Shown here: in pieces, positions 10,395 to 21,020 of the stretch | How the letters are laid out: each line of letters begins with the position of its first letter | Position numbering within the stretch: position 1 is the first letter of the stretch | Assembly (NCBI GenBank): GCA_033558025.1 | Contig: JAUCEF010000007.1 | Coordinates: forward strand, 5,146,001 to 5,210,000 | Reading direction: 5' to 3' | Length of the DNA stretch: 64,000 nucleotides | From: Phytophthora sp. 'mugwort' | Taxonomy: Eukaryota; Oomycota; Peronosporomycetes; Peronosporales; Peronosporaceae | Position numbers and translations under genes: made by a program | The notes under the pieces: model-generated | What the model was told of the DNA's origin: nothing | The model's database searches: none | The model's input: only the letters and a program-made list of their open reading frames with translations

Positions 10395-13300
10395 TTAGTC
10401 GCTGAGATAACTTCGGCATAGGTCCCGAAAGTAGCAGCGAAGAATGCGTTGCTCGGCATCTTTGACAATTGGCGAAGGATTTGAACTGTTCAATTCAGGG
10501 GACTGGATCAGGTTCGTCAGTAGCGCCACATGCCTAATACCAAACATACGACGTCAGACGCAAATCCGCATCATAGAGACAGCGGCAGTGTATACCTATC
10601 ATTGAGGTATTTTGGACTCGAGTGCAGGTCCACCAGTAATTCTAGGAATGGCAGCTGTAACACACGTCATGGAGTTAGTCGCATCCATCAACCACGACAA
10701 CAAGACCCAGCAACATTTCGTATTAATACCTCCCAGAAGTACTGAAAGAACGCCTCATCGTGGGACTCAGGAGCGAGGCGCAAGATTCGGAGACCATACT
10801 TAAAATCTTCAGGCATAAAACACTGATAGAGTACGGCGGCTGCAACGTGGGCACCAACTTTTACGAGACATTGGCTCTGATACAGGCAGAAAAAAGTAGT
10901 CAGCACAACAAGTTGCAGCAATAAGAGCGGTTGAAGTTCGTAAAGGGATCACGTACCAAACGGACAAGCGAGCTTTGATCGATGATGTCCACCACGGAAA
11001 TCATATCGGAGAAGAAATTGGTTGCCAGTGAGGCTGCTACCAGATAACCCTCGAGAGCCGCGCGTGGATCTACCAACATCATTTAATACCGTTAAAAATT
11101 CCACAATCAACCAGATCCTAGGGTATGTTGCGCAGCTAAACTTACCAGAGCTCGAAGCCAATCGTTGCTTTGACAGCGGGTTCAGCAAAAGGTCAGCCTT
11201 GGCACAATGCCACCTTGGCTCACGACCGCAACGGCGCACCATGCTGTCGAGCGCTCTGGAATGCAACCCAACCAAATCTTCCTGAAAGTTTTTCACAAAC
11301 CGCACTGTTGCGAGCTGCGCATCTGAGCTTTCGGTGCCAGCATTGCTAGCACCTCCAGAACCAAATGTCGTCGGTCGTGTATCAGGTGCAAATGCCTCCA
11401 AAAACGCAAGGTCGCCGTACGGGGTAAGATCAAATGATACACGGTAATCACAGGTATTGCGCATGTATGCCCGGTGTAGCAGACCTGCAGACACACACAC
11501 CAGCGTCTCCACAATCCATAATGGTAAACCCATTAGCACCTTGTTCGACGTCTCCTCAATTTGCTTCTCATTGTCACCACCACCCGCTACGCTTGAACGG
11601 ATCGCATTCATCAATTCACGCCACTTGAGGATGATGTCCGTCACGAACTTGTTACTTGCCGTAATGGAGAAATTAACCTCCTCGGTACTCGGTACAGAAG
11701 AAGATAGATCGCTGCCAACCTTGGCATTCGGTGCACTGGCCGAGAGAGGAGACGCCGCTAGAGACGACAAGTACTGAGTCAGCGCGCCACACGCCAGCGC
11801 AAACTCCAGCTCACAGCGCAACTGTGACGACGCTGGGGCCACAGCATTGCACTGAGACAACATTTCCCAGCAGTTGTTAGCCGTGCAAAACGCAACTAGA
11901 TTCCGCGAACACGCGTTGGTTAAATCACCCGCTTGCGCACTATCGCCAAGCTTGGCTACGTCAGCCAATTCTTTCTGAAGGGCAGCGACAAATACATTCT
12001 TCTCTTTCGCAGTAGGGAACGCAAACATGCTCCCCACGTCTGCCATCAAGCGAAAGTGTTTCCTTTGTTTGGCGACTGCAGAACGAAGGTGGTCCTCCAT
12101 CATCACCATACTATCCAGACTTTCCGCAACAGGCACAGACTCGAGGCCTTGCGTAGCATAGAGGTCACCACAACGTCGAAGAAGCTCAGATACGCCTGCC
12201 AAGTCCGTAATGCAGGGAAAGTGACGTACGACTTGGATAACAAACCTCTTGATTCGTGACTTGGCGCTGCTGTCAGAGACGTTTACGAACGCAAAACCGC
12301 TGAGCGCCAGCACAAAACGAGCTAGCACAGCAAAATTCTTCTTGGCCTGGCTAACATTGCCGATATCTCGTGCAGTCGAGTGAAAAATCTCGTCCTGAAG
12401 TAGACGGATACACACACAAACGCAAGCCTCAAGAGAAGTGGCCTCTTCCTGGCCGCTTTCGAGAAGAAGAATCATCACGGCATTCTCCATCACAATTCGT
12501 TTGTAGAAAAACCGAACGGTGGGAGCTGCGACATCCGGATCGTCCTCCATCGAGTTATTGCTACTCGACCGCAACAATCGTAGAGCCTGCTGCTCTAGTG
12601 CAGCTCGATAACCTTGCGGTAACCGCGTCAGATCTGACGCCACGATGTCATTTTCAAGGAGCTCAATCACCTTGTCCCAATCTCGGCCTTCCCACGCCAT
12701 TTCTATCTGTAATTTCGGGGTCTTCAGGACCGCGGGGCTCTCATTTACCGGCTGCACCTCCAACACTGCTTCACACGCCGCAAGATAGCCTTCCAGATTC
12801 GCTCGAATATCCTCAGACAACTTGGCAATGCCCCCTTCCTCCATAGCCTTATCAACAAGCTCTCCGTCCTCTACAAGTTCCGAGGCGCGACTGAAGCAGC
12901 TGTAGGCCTTCTCGAACCCGTTGAAACTGAAAAAGTACACACCCAAGTCGTAGCACGTCTCCACCTGTGCTTGAGCAGAAAGCTTCTGCTTCTCGTCGTT
13001 CATAAGGATCGTCTGAATGTTCTGGGTGATCTGCAGGTGGTTGGCCATGAGATCGCCCAGTGCCATCTGGTACGTAGACGAGATCTCTTCGCCTTCGCCG
13101 CGTGTACTGCAGGTGAGGTATCCATTCTGCGACTGGTTCACGAGCGCGCGCAGCGTCCAGCGATTGTGCAGCACGTGGGCCTCGTAGGGTTGAATAGTGA
13201 CGTCCTTCGTGAAATCACTGCGACTGCTGGGCGGCTGCTCCGCGAAATCCACGATGCCGTCGAGCAGCAGCCGCTGGAAGTGCAGGGGCAGCGCCTCCTC

Positions 13301-13744
13301 GATGGCGGACAGCGACAGACGCATCTGCAGTGCCACCTGGGCCGCAACCAGCAGCAGCGCGCTGTAGCGTTTGTTGCGCACGTTGCCCTCGTCGGCCACG
13401 AGTTGCGCCTGGTCTAGGAACTCGCGTACCAGCTCGATGGCGGACGTGGCACTGTGCATGTCGCATTTCTTCTGTTGGCGGAGGGTGGCGAGCTGTGTAG
13501 CAGCCACGTTGCAGTTAACCATACAACAGCGAATGAGTGCGGAAGTGCATTAAGAGACAGGTAGAGGGTCACGTACATGCTTCTGAAGCGCCTCCGGGTG
13601 CAGCAGGAACTCAAACCAGGCGTAGGACGGCGCAGCAGGGGGGATATCCACCACAGGCTGCTGGAACAGCGAGCGGTACACGCCGTCGTCCTCTTCCTGG
13701 GGCGCCGGTGTGCCCGGACGCGGAGACCCCGGCATGAGCGGCAT
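10395..13744 (-). CDS. INTS8: Integrator complex subunit 8 (INTS8), six exons
   Basis: Exons on the minus strand are 13744-13577, 13492-11146, 11069-10957, 10876-10730, 10654-10596 and 10533-10395. The five introns are 62-84 nt (donors GTACGT, GTAAGT, GTACGT, GTATTA, GTATAC; YAG acceptors). Joined they give 990 residues, against about 995 for human INTS8. Exon 1 carries WFEFLLHPEALQKH, matching the human N-terminal WFEF segment. Later matches to the family include CYDLGVYFF in the middle, then LVRL/SQCLVKVGAH, the YFWE exon junction and the terminal LIQSPELNSSNP near the C-terminus. INTS8 is a helical-repeat scaffold subunit of the nuclear Integrator complex, which cleaves nascent RNA and recruits PP2A to paused RNA polymerase II. 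Assignment rests on remembered family motifs. The exon phases all agree, which is strong internal support. Confidence 0.9.
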
Positions 13745-14307
13745 AGTGTCAATAAAGCGGATTGTCTGTACTTCGCTCTCGCACTTAAACGAACTAATAT
13801 GCGACTACCGTATGATCGTAGTTATAGGCGATACTTTGTAACATGTAAATTTGGCCAATAGGAAGTGAGTCTGAGAGGACACATTGTAAAAATTATTTTA
13901 AGCATTAACTTTTTATGAGTCAGATTCTAGGCTTGAAAATTGAAATCAGGTCATTTTTAATCAAAAGCAGACAGACCAACCAAGAATCGCGTTAATTGTG
14001 CTAGCTATGGATGAATAACATTGTCACTCCGACCAAACTTGATCAGATTATGGTGCATATTAGCCAATCCGATTCTTCTCCAATTCGTTTTAGCCAATGA
14101 AAAACAGCTTCAAAAACGTTTTTGGCGAGTCAAATTGCTTCATTTTGTTCAGTTTCATCCAATAAAAACGCGAATAGAGGTTGCTGTCGGAAGCAGAGCG
14201 ATTCCGACGTATCTGTCGGAGCTGATGCCCAGATATGTGTATCGTACTACAAGCGCGTGGTGTGCCACGTATCACTCGCATATTTGCCGCCTCTCCGACC
14301 CATAACG
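13745..14307. other. Intergenic with repeated CCAAT motifs; Crypton 5' flank
   Basis: No gene. AT-rich sequence between the INTS8 start and the first Crypton. CCAAT occurs several times in similar contexts (about 13853, 14060-14100 three times, 14160), often as TAGCCAAT or as CCAATNA(A/G). The part near 13745 must hold the INTS8 promoter. The CCAAT cluster lies immediately upstream of the Crypton frame and is matched by a similar cluster before the second Crypton. Confidence 0.5.
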
Positions 14308-15884
14308 ATGAGCCTGAACGACTTAAAGCCCGCCAACACCAGGCGCGCGAGAGCGACGGCCAAGAAGGCATTCGAGCGCTTCCTCTCCGCTGAGAGCACG
14401 AGCATGGAGCATGTTAGGGCTTTGGCCGTCGCTGACCCAAGTCGCGCAGGCGGTATTCTAGTGGCGCTGATGGACAAGTTTGGCGTGTACATGGCATTTC
14501 ACGCAGAAGCACGGGGGCAGCACCTGTCGCGCCATTCCGTCGATCAATACTTCCGCCAGGTGTAGTGCTGGCTCCTGGACGAGTATCCTGTCCAAGGCGG
14601 CACTGTAGCACGGCAGCTGCTGAGCATGGGGCGCACGCTTGAGCAGCACTGCATCAAGCGCGAAAGTGGTGGATTTGCCAAAAAGGCGGTTGCATGCACG
14701 AAGGAGGATCTCAAGGAGATGACAAGGTATCTGTATTCAACGGCTAGCTGTGCGTCAGACTACCAAGATGTAGCCCTGTTTTGCCTCTTGTGGTACCTCT
14801 TTGGCCGCGCTTCGGACCTGACCTTCATTCAGAAGCAGCAGCTCTCCATAGGGCTGGCGGCGTGTTCTTCATCCGCTTCATCCGCATGAAGACGAGCAGG
14901 CACTGTCGCTCTTCCCCGATGCTGACTTCGCGATTTGTCCGCTTCTGGCGCTTGCGCTGGCTTTGATCACCCAGGAGTCGCCATGCGCAGCGCCCCTCAA
15001 CCACTTGCCAGTGCAGTCGAAAGACGTCCCCGTTGAGCTGACCGACTCCATCCCGTTCCTGGGCCTGCTTGAGGACCCCGGCACCCTGGGTTCTTCTTAG
15101 GCGTCAGCGAGAAGCAGCATAGTCCACACGACGCCGATGGTTGGTATCCACGTTCTTGTCAACCGCTTGCTCGATCGTATCGCTGGACCCGCTGGAGTCG
15201 AAGAGCCGCTAACCTTTCATTCGTTTTGACGCGGCGGTGCCCAGCTGCCCATCATGCCAACGCGTGTTCGGATTGACGTCACAGTGGATCTTCGATCGCG
15301 GAGCTTGGACTTGATCACGACGAACAAAGCCTTCGCTTACGTTTTCAATACTCCGAAAGAAGACCATCAAGTCGCGAAGGTACTGAGCGGAATGGCGCCA
15401 AAACGAGCCTCTGTTCTTCCATCGCTGGAAGTCTTCGACTCGGAAACACAAGAACAACTTAGGAAGATTAGTCACAAGCTCTTCAACGCGAGTCATGCGC
15501 TGGGTAACAAGGCCTTCAACGTTTGCGTTGTGAGAGACATGCTGACAGCAACCATCATCCACCACTACCCGTCGCTGATAAAGGCCAACGCGCAGGGGTC
15601 AGCATGACGACGATCCAGCGCTGCGCCGAGGCCTCTTGTGCTGACCACATCGAACCTGCTTGCTTGGTCACAGCAACTCACGAGGTCTGCTGTTTCCGCT
15701 CACACCTCCGCGAACGACCTGACGGAAGGAAACATGAAATCCACAGTTGCGATCGATCATCAGACTGCATTGATAGAAAGGTTAATCGAGGTCAACAGTC
15801 GCCTCGAGGCTCGAGTCAACTTGCTAGAAGCTATAAGCATCAACACTGGAGGTCTGTCACAGTCAATAGTGTATAGAGAAATTT
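14308..15884 (+). mobile_element. Crypton (tyrosine recombinase) relic 1
   Basis: Broken frames on the plus strand follow the order of an oomycete Crypton. An N-terminal SAM-like helical part starts at 14308 (MSLNDLKPANTRRARATAKK) and is cut by a TAG at 14563-14565. The box I arginine region follows (LLWYLFGRASDL, near 14790-14815), then a frameshift after IQKQQLSIG, and the box II motif near 15213-15240, which reads HSF-stop-RGGAQ. Next comes KAFAYVFNTPKEDHQVAK (candidate catalytic tyrosine) inside a 117-codon frame ending at 15607. A coiled-coil-like tail (ERLIEVNSRLEARVNLLEAI) lies at about 15760-15840. Cryptons move with a tyrosine recombinase and lack terminal inverted repeats. This copy is dead: several stops and frameshifts, one of them at the catalytic arginine. 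Confidence 0.85.
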
Positions 15885-15948
15885 ACGGATGGGTGGAATC
15901 GAATCACCTCCTTCCCTTTCGGGAGCTCTTCCATTGAGCTACATCGGT
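15885..15948 (-). other. tRNA-like remnant without an anticodon arm
   Basis: Read on the minus strand, 15948-15885 has an intact A-box-like D arm (GCTCAATGGAAGAGC), a B-box-like T arm (TTCGATTCC, 4 of 5 stem pairs) and outer ends that pair at 6 of 7 positions. Between the arms there is only a short TCCCGAAAGGGA hairpin, so the anticodon arm is missing or collapsed. It cannot be a working tRNA. It may be a tRNA-derived SINE head or an eroded tRNA gene. It sits immediately after the Crypton relic and before a G tract. Confidence 0.55.
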
Positions 15949-15954
15949 GGTGGT

Positions 15955-15974
15955 GGGGGGGGGGGGGGGGGGGG
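15955..15974. repeat. Poly(G) run, 20 nt
   Basis: Twenty consecutive G residues follow a GGTGGT run directly beside the tRNA-like remnant. The exact length may be affected by sequencing error in homopolymers. It is able in principle to form a G-quadruplex. Confidence 0.85.
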
Positions 15975-17244
15975 TAGACAACAGCATCGCAGGGGATACT
16001 CAGCTGGAGGATCGACGGGGAATTAACGACCACGGTACTTTGTGAAAGCGACAACCCTCTTAGAAATGCCATGGGCACAGCTTCTCAATTCACCAGGCCA
16101 GGTGGTCAATCGATCACTGCGGTCGCTGGGCAAAATGGCGCAGTCAAAATTGCACGTGTGCCACTCATTTGCAAGATGTAATTACGCCTGCCACCTGTCA
16201 ATGAGCCAATCATTTGCGAGGGGGGTTTACGGGTCGCATGTCATTTTACGAAAGCCTCCACAACTTGGTGCGATATAAAACTCTGCGATATGGTCGGATG
16301 CTAGTCGGAAATGCGGCGACGGTCGGAGTCGTCATCATATGGTGGCATAAGGTAAATATCTAGGATCGTGTTGTGTACATAAGGCACTCGACTAAATGCA
16401 TACCGATTATGGAAGTCCCGTCCTATTTAAGCAAGTAGGCCCTACCCTGCACGGTGGCAGCTTCTGATTAGGAGATCTATTGAATGCTGCTAAAAACGCT
16501 GAATGTCCGTTTCGTGACGCGATATTGTACTCAAAATTTCCAGGCGATTGAATCACGCACCAAATCCGGAAGGTCGCGAAACGCTTGCGCTCATAATGAC
16601 ACCGTTAAGTACGAATAAATTTATTGCGAGCACATAGACCGGGCATGTTCAAAGGACTGATAAAGGATTGTATTGGGGCGATCGCTCAAATATAGGCAAG
16701 CAATGGGGGAAATTTAACGACACCGTGTCTACTGTAGCTGTGTTTATTTAGTATGTTCCTAAGAAAACAATTACAACAAAAACAAGCAAGACTGTCTGGA
16801 GCAATGTGCCAACACAGATAAATAGGGAGCGACAACAATGTTACTTGGTGATTCTTTTGGAAGTAAATACGACCCGTTTATATTTTTAAGAGTTCTCCTG
16901 CTACTAAAGCTAACAAAAAAGCAGAAAACAATGAGCTTTGGAACGGATTCGCACACAGGTTTGTCGCGAAGTTAAAGCTTTACCGCGCAAATACCCTTAT
17001 CGGATCTATGAAAATAAGCCTAACTGGTAGACTAGGGAAAAACTGATAAAATTATTGCTTAGTGTCATTCTCTTAAAAAAAAGCACCTCCTCGCTAAATA
17101 TACGTCTGTCAGCCCGCTGACATTTCATGGAACATGTTGTTTAAATTCTACGTGGACTTTGGATTGAAGGTCTTTGTACCCAGCCGTTAGCCTACAACAA
17201 AGGCGAAAAATTACGCGGAGGCGAATCTGTGCGAGCCATACCGG
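15975..17244. other. No gene seen
   Basis: About 1.3 kb of AT-rich sequence with no frame that looks coding on either strand. It includes another CCAAT context near 16203 and a TATAAA near 16273. It may be the eroded tail of the Crypton relic or anonymous intergenic DNA. Confidence 0.5.
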
Positions 17245-17340
17245 GCTTAGGGTTCTGCTCAAGCGAGCACAGCGAGCCGCGAGCGGAGGTGAAGCTTATG
17301 AGCTGTAGCAGGCTTAGGGCTCTGCCCAGCGAGCGCAGCC
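17245..17340. repeat. Imperfect direct repeat, about 67-bp period
   Basis: The motif beginning GCTTAGGG(T/C)TCTGC, followed by CAAGCGAGC or CCAGCGAGC, occurs at 17245 and again at 17312, just outside the left copia LTR. It could be part of a longer LTR edge or of the sequence the element inserted into. Confidence 0.5.
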
Positions 17341-17344
17341 AGCA

Positions 17345-17585
17345 CTTGGGTCGGTGGGATTTGTTTTGCCTAGCGCAGAAGACCACCTAAGAGACTTTAC
17401 GCCCACTCAGCGTATTTGGGATTGCGGGAGGTTGTGCTTGAGCTCAGTCTTCCGCAATTAGGTAGGCTAAAGGTATACTAAAAGTGCAAGGGAGCTCCAC
17501 AACGTGCCCTAGCCTGAGAGCACTACTTCAAAGTGCGACTGGAGAAAAGAGGAACACGACACCTGCCGTTCACCAATACTTCACA
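17345..17585 (-). repeat. Copia LTR, left copy (3' LTR)
   Basis: This copy shares blocks such as CACTCAGCGTATTTGGGATT and CCTGAGAGCAC with the right copy in the same orientation. Read on the minus strand it begins TGTGAAGTATTGGTGAA. Confidence 0.8.
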
Positions 17586-17892
17586 GTCCCACTTCGTGTT
17601 GCTTAGCCTCATGCAAATTCAGCTTGATGCTCATAGCGTACGACTAGTCGTTTTTTGTTCATCGGCAACACGTTCAGGTGCTGGCGTAATTTTCAGAACT
17701 GCTGTGGTCCAAGAGGCTTCGTAAAAATGTCAGCGATATTCTCGTCGCTTGGACAGTACTCCACCCGAAAGACATTGCGTTCAACGAAATCACGGATCTT
17801 GTAAAAGTTGAGATCCACAATCTTGACTTTGTAGCCGCTGCTCACTTAACCGATCCATTAACATTGCTGCTTGGTGGTATAGTTTACTTATT

Positions 17893-18396
17893 CTACCGGA
17901 GTTTTAACTCTTCACAGAGATTGTGCGTCCATATGATCATATTCGAGCACTCACTAGCAGTGACGAACTCTGCACTGCATGTGTCATCCGTCATGATCGG
18001 TTGCTTCTTGCTTTTATAGGCAAATGTATAAGAATTGAGCTGCAACACGTAGCCAGTAATGGAATGACCGTCCTCTTTCTCATTCCCAAGGTCTGCATCA
18101 GCAAAAACGATCAATTGCAACCCCGGTGTCTCGGGCTTATACCATACGAGGCCTACTCTCGCGTACCCTGCAGGTACCCGAGAACGCGCTTCGCCAAGCA
18201 CAAAGTGCTGCTTTTTTTGTGTAACACATAAGAAACTTACCCAAAGTCCGTACTGCATTTGCGATATCGGTCGAAAACACATCACCATATCCACATCAGG
18301 ACCAATATTCACACACATAGCCTCTCTATTCGGATCACCCGGAAGAGGAAAGTTTTCCTTGGCTTGTGGCGTGGGCGTCGCCTTGTGATTAGCCAT
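17893..18396 (-). pseudogene. Copia RNase H domain remnant
   Basis: A 167-codon frame with the copia RNase H signatures FADADLGNEKEDGHSITGY and, further on, FAYKSKKQPIMTDDTCSAEF, which carry the first catalytic aspartate and the glutamate of the fold. It is the 3' end of the copia pol gene and lies about 300 bp inside the left LTR. A frame break separates it from the reverse transcriptase. RNase H removes RNA from the RNA:DNA hybrid during replication of such elements. This copy is not expected to be active because the rest of pol is broken. Confidence 0.85.
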
Positions 18397-18524
18397 CTTG
18401 AAACACTCAAGTAGCTGACCAATGTATTGTGCTTCCTACCTAAATTTACCAAAATTGACCGATTGAGCGAATCGCCTTTAATACAATTACTCAGTCATTT
18501 GATCATGCCCAGTCTATGCGCTCG

Positions 18525-19675
18525 CTATGAGTGTTTCGTGCTTAATGAAGTTGCATAGTGGACGCAAGTGAGTTGCCAACCTGCGCAATTTGCTGCGTAA
18601 TTGATTCGATGAACCGCGCAAGAACATTTTGAGTAGAACGCATAATAACCTCGTTGCAAGATTGAGAGCGACTTTCCTGAAACATACTTGATCTCCATTG
18701 ACAACACATGGCTAATGTTGCCAAGGTCTCTGATCTTAAACTTCTGCCCTAGCTCCGTCAGCACAAGCGGGATGTTCTTCATAATCGGGTCAATCACGAT
18801 GTCGTCGATATAGAGAGTAAGAATTATAGGACTACCATTCACCCAACGAGAATAAATACCTCCATCCATCTTCGATCACTCGGAGCCAAATTGTTCTAAA
18901 TCCTTATCCAGAGCTTTGTACCATATACATGGGGCCTGTTTCGAGCCGTTCAGTCTTCGGCGTAGCCTCCACACGCGCCCAGTTCGTAAAAAAATTCTTG
19001 CTGCTTCAGGTAACTTTCCACGTCAATAGGACCATTTAGAAAGGCAGTCACGAAATCGTCATGACGGCACAGGAGTCCGTAGTGCAATGCAAGAAGAAGA
19101 ACCAAATTCACAGCTTCCATGCGCATACAGGCCCGTACTTTTCCCAGAAGTTTAGCCCATACTTCTGCTGACACCCTTTAATTGTTATGCAAGCGAGATG
19201 TCTCTACATGTCCTTGTGCATTCTTTTTCGCCCAAATACCCACTTGCTTGCCAACAGCTTGGCTTCTGGTGACTTTTTTACAAGCGCCCAAGTATTGTTT
19301 CGTAGTAGCTCGCTGTACTCCTTGTTCATCGCCTCAACCACTTCTCCGAGTCGGGGGCCTCTAAGGCAGCTCTAACAGAAGTTGGTTCCAGAATTGCGCA
19401 CATGACTTGGCTAACCAGGCTGTCTGATAATTCAGCTTCGTAATCATACACGCGAATACTGGGCCTTCGTATACGCGGTGAGCGTCGAAACGACGCCCCA
19501 GCACCGCTATCTTCACCATCGTTCTCTTCACTTTCACTGCGCGGCAAATCCTCTCCCACTGAAGATAAACAGCTTCTTGCTGTATCACCAGATAAAATCG
19601 CGTCATAAATATCCTTCTCAACACATCTCCACCATCGGCAACTTGCGCATGAAAGGTATCCGCCAACTCCCGCAA
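18525..19675 (-). pseudogene. Copia reverse transcriptase remnant
   Basis: Three overlapping minus-strand frames make up a broken reverse transcriptase. 19675-19326 covers the N-terminal approach, including RRSPRIRRPSIRVYDYEAEL. 19174-18950 has the block DDFVTAFLNGPID (first catalytic aspartate region). 18869-18525 has the YIDDIVI active-site box and the following GLGQKF/LGNISHVL region. At least two frameshifts and a stop near 18870 separate them. The order and motifs are those of Ty1/copia. Confidence 0.85.
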
Positions 19676-21006
19676 AGGTGTTGAGTGACGGTTAGACTCG
19701 ATCGCGTCCTCCCAAGGATCACCTTCCCCTACATGTAGTAGTTCGTGCTCGAAACGCTCACCTCTTGTTGTGGCTCACTATAGGTCGACAGCTGAGCTTC
19801 CGCCAAGGACACTCTTGCTGGAGACCAGCTCGACGGTTCAGTAACAGGACCCACCCACCCCGAACTAACTGGAGACTGTTCCGCCACATCACTAGATCGT
19901 CCACTACCATGTGCATATGCAAGACATCGACGTTGGGTAGGAGGCGCTGTCAACTCCTCATGAGTTACTGCAGCCATTACTTGACGCCGTATCGGTGGAA
20001 TCACATTTGGGAGGACAAGCATCCACGCCGGTACCAATTTGCTAACAAATGCTCTATATAGGAAGACCCCACGGCCCAGGCTTCATCAAACTTCACAGAA
20101 CGTCGCTCATTGATATCACCAGTCCGCAGATTCAAGATCCGATACCCTTCTGAGTTCTTGTGTGAATCCAAGAAAGAGGCCTAGCTTACCAGGGTTTTCA
20201 AGTTTGTTGGCCCACCGTACCATTGGGAGTGAACTCACGTACTATACAACCCCACACATGCATGCTCCCGACATGTGGCCTCTCACACAAAACGCCGCGT
20301 AGACGGGGTGTCTCCACCAAGGCCACTTGACGGACTTAGATGCACTATTTTCACAGCAAACGCGAAAGCTACCCCACAAGGTCTAATGCATGTTAGCGGT
20401 CGTCAAAAGGCTATAGACACGCTCTAAGAGGCACCATTCATCTTTTCCACTAGACCATTTTCCTCAGGATTGTAAGCATTTGTCAGCAGAACTATATTCC
20501 ACTCATCCTGAGAAATACTTCCGTCTTCTTGTTCAACAGTTCTTTGCCTTGCTCCGATGCGAATATCTCAATGTGGTGTATCTGTGCCAACAACCACTTG
20601 ACATGGGAGATATCTACCCCAGTAGTTTCCCCTTTGACTTTCATCAGGAAACCCCACACGTATCGCGTTGTCTCGTCCTGGTTGGGCTAAAAATGCTGAT
20701 AGCACCATGAGTTTCTACCCCAACATAGCACACGTCCACATCAACTTTTGGTACGGCACTGTAGTTCGCCTCATTAGCGTCGTCTATACGACCTCCATTC
20801 AGCTTCGAGGTTGTGCGTGCCCAACGCTTGCCGCCGTGCCCGTAAATCGAACTGTCTACATTACCACACAACTGTTGTAAACCAACCACAGCTTCTTGTG
20901 CAACCAGTCGGTGCAGAGCTGGGTAGTTGAGGTGCGCAAAGCACATGCACCAGTGGGCAAACACGTTCTTGTTACCTAGAATGGGGGGTTGAGAAATAGA
21001 ATGCAC
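19676..21006 (-). pseudogene. Copia integrase region remnant
   Basis: The minus-strand frame 21006-20644 begins with a GAG-pre-integrase-like block (NKNVFAHW, then FAHLNYPALHRLV), the histidine-rich zinc-binding start of copia integrase. The integrase core between about 20640 and 20080 survives only in short pieces across several frames. 20037-19729 looks like the serine/proline-rich linker that normally joins integrase to reverse transcriptase. Catalytic residues of the core could not be assigned with confidence. Confidence 0.65.
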
Positions 21007-21020
21007 TTTTTGTACAACAA

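Noticed and set aside
10949..11082. Apparent C-terminal extension of the long INTS8 frame (GKFSCATYPRIW...)
   Set aside because: It is intron 3-side read-through: a GTAAGT donor at 11145 and the resumption of INTS8 motifs in the next exons show that the frame after 11146 is not translated.
12370..12846. 158-codon plus-strand frame inside INTS8
   Set aside because: Antisense shadow; the INTS8 reading is supported by splice phases and family motifs.
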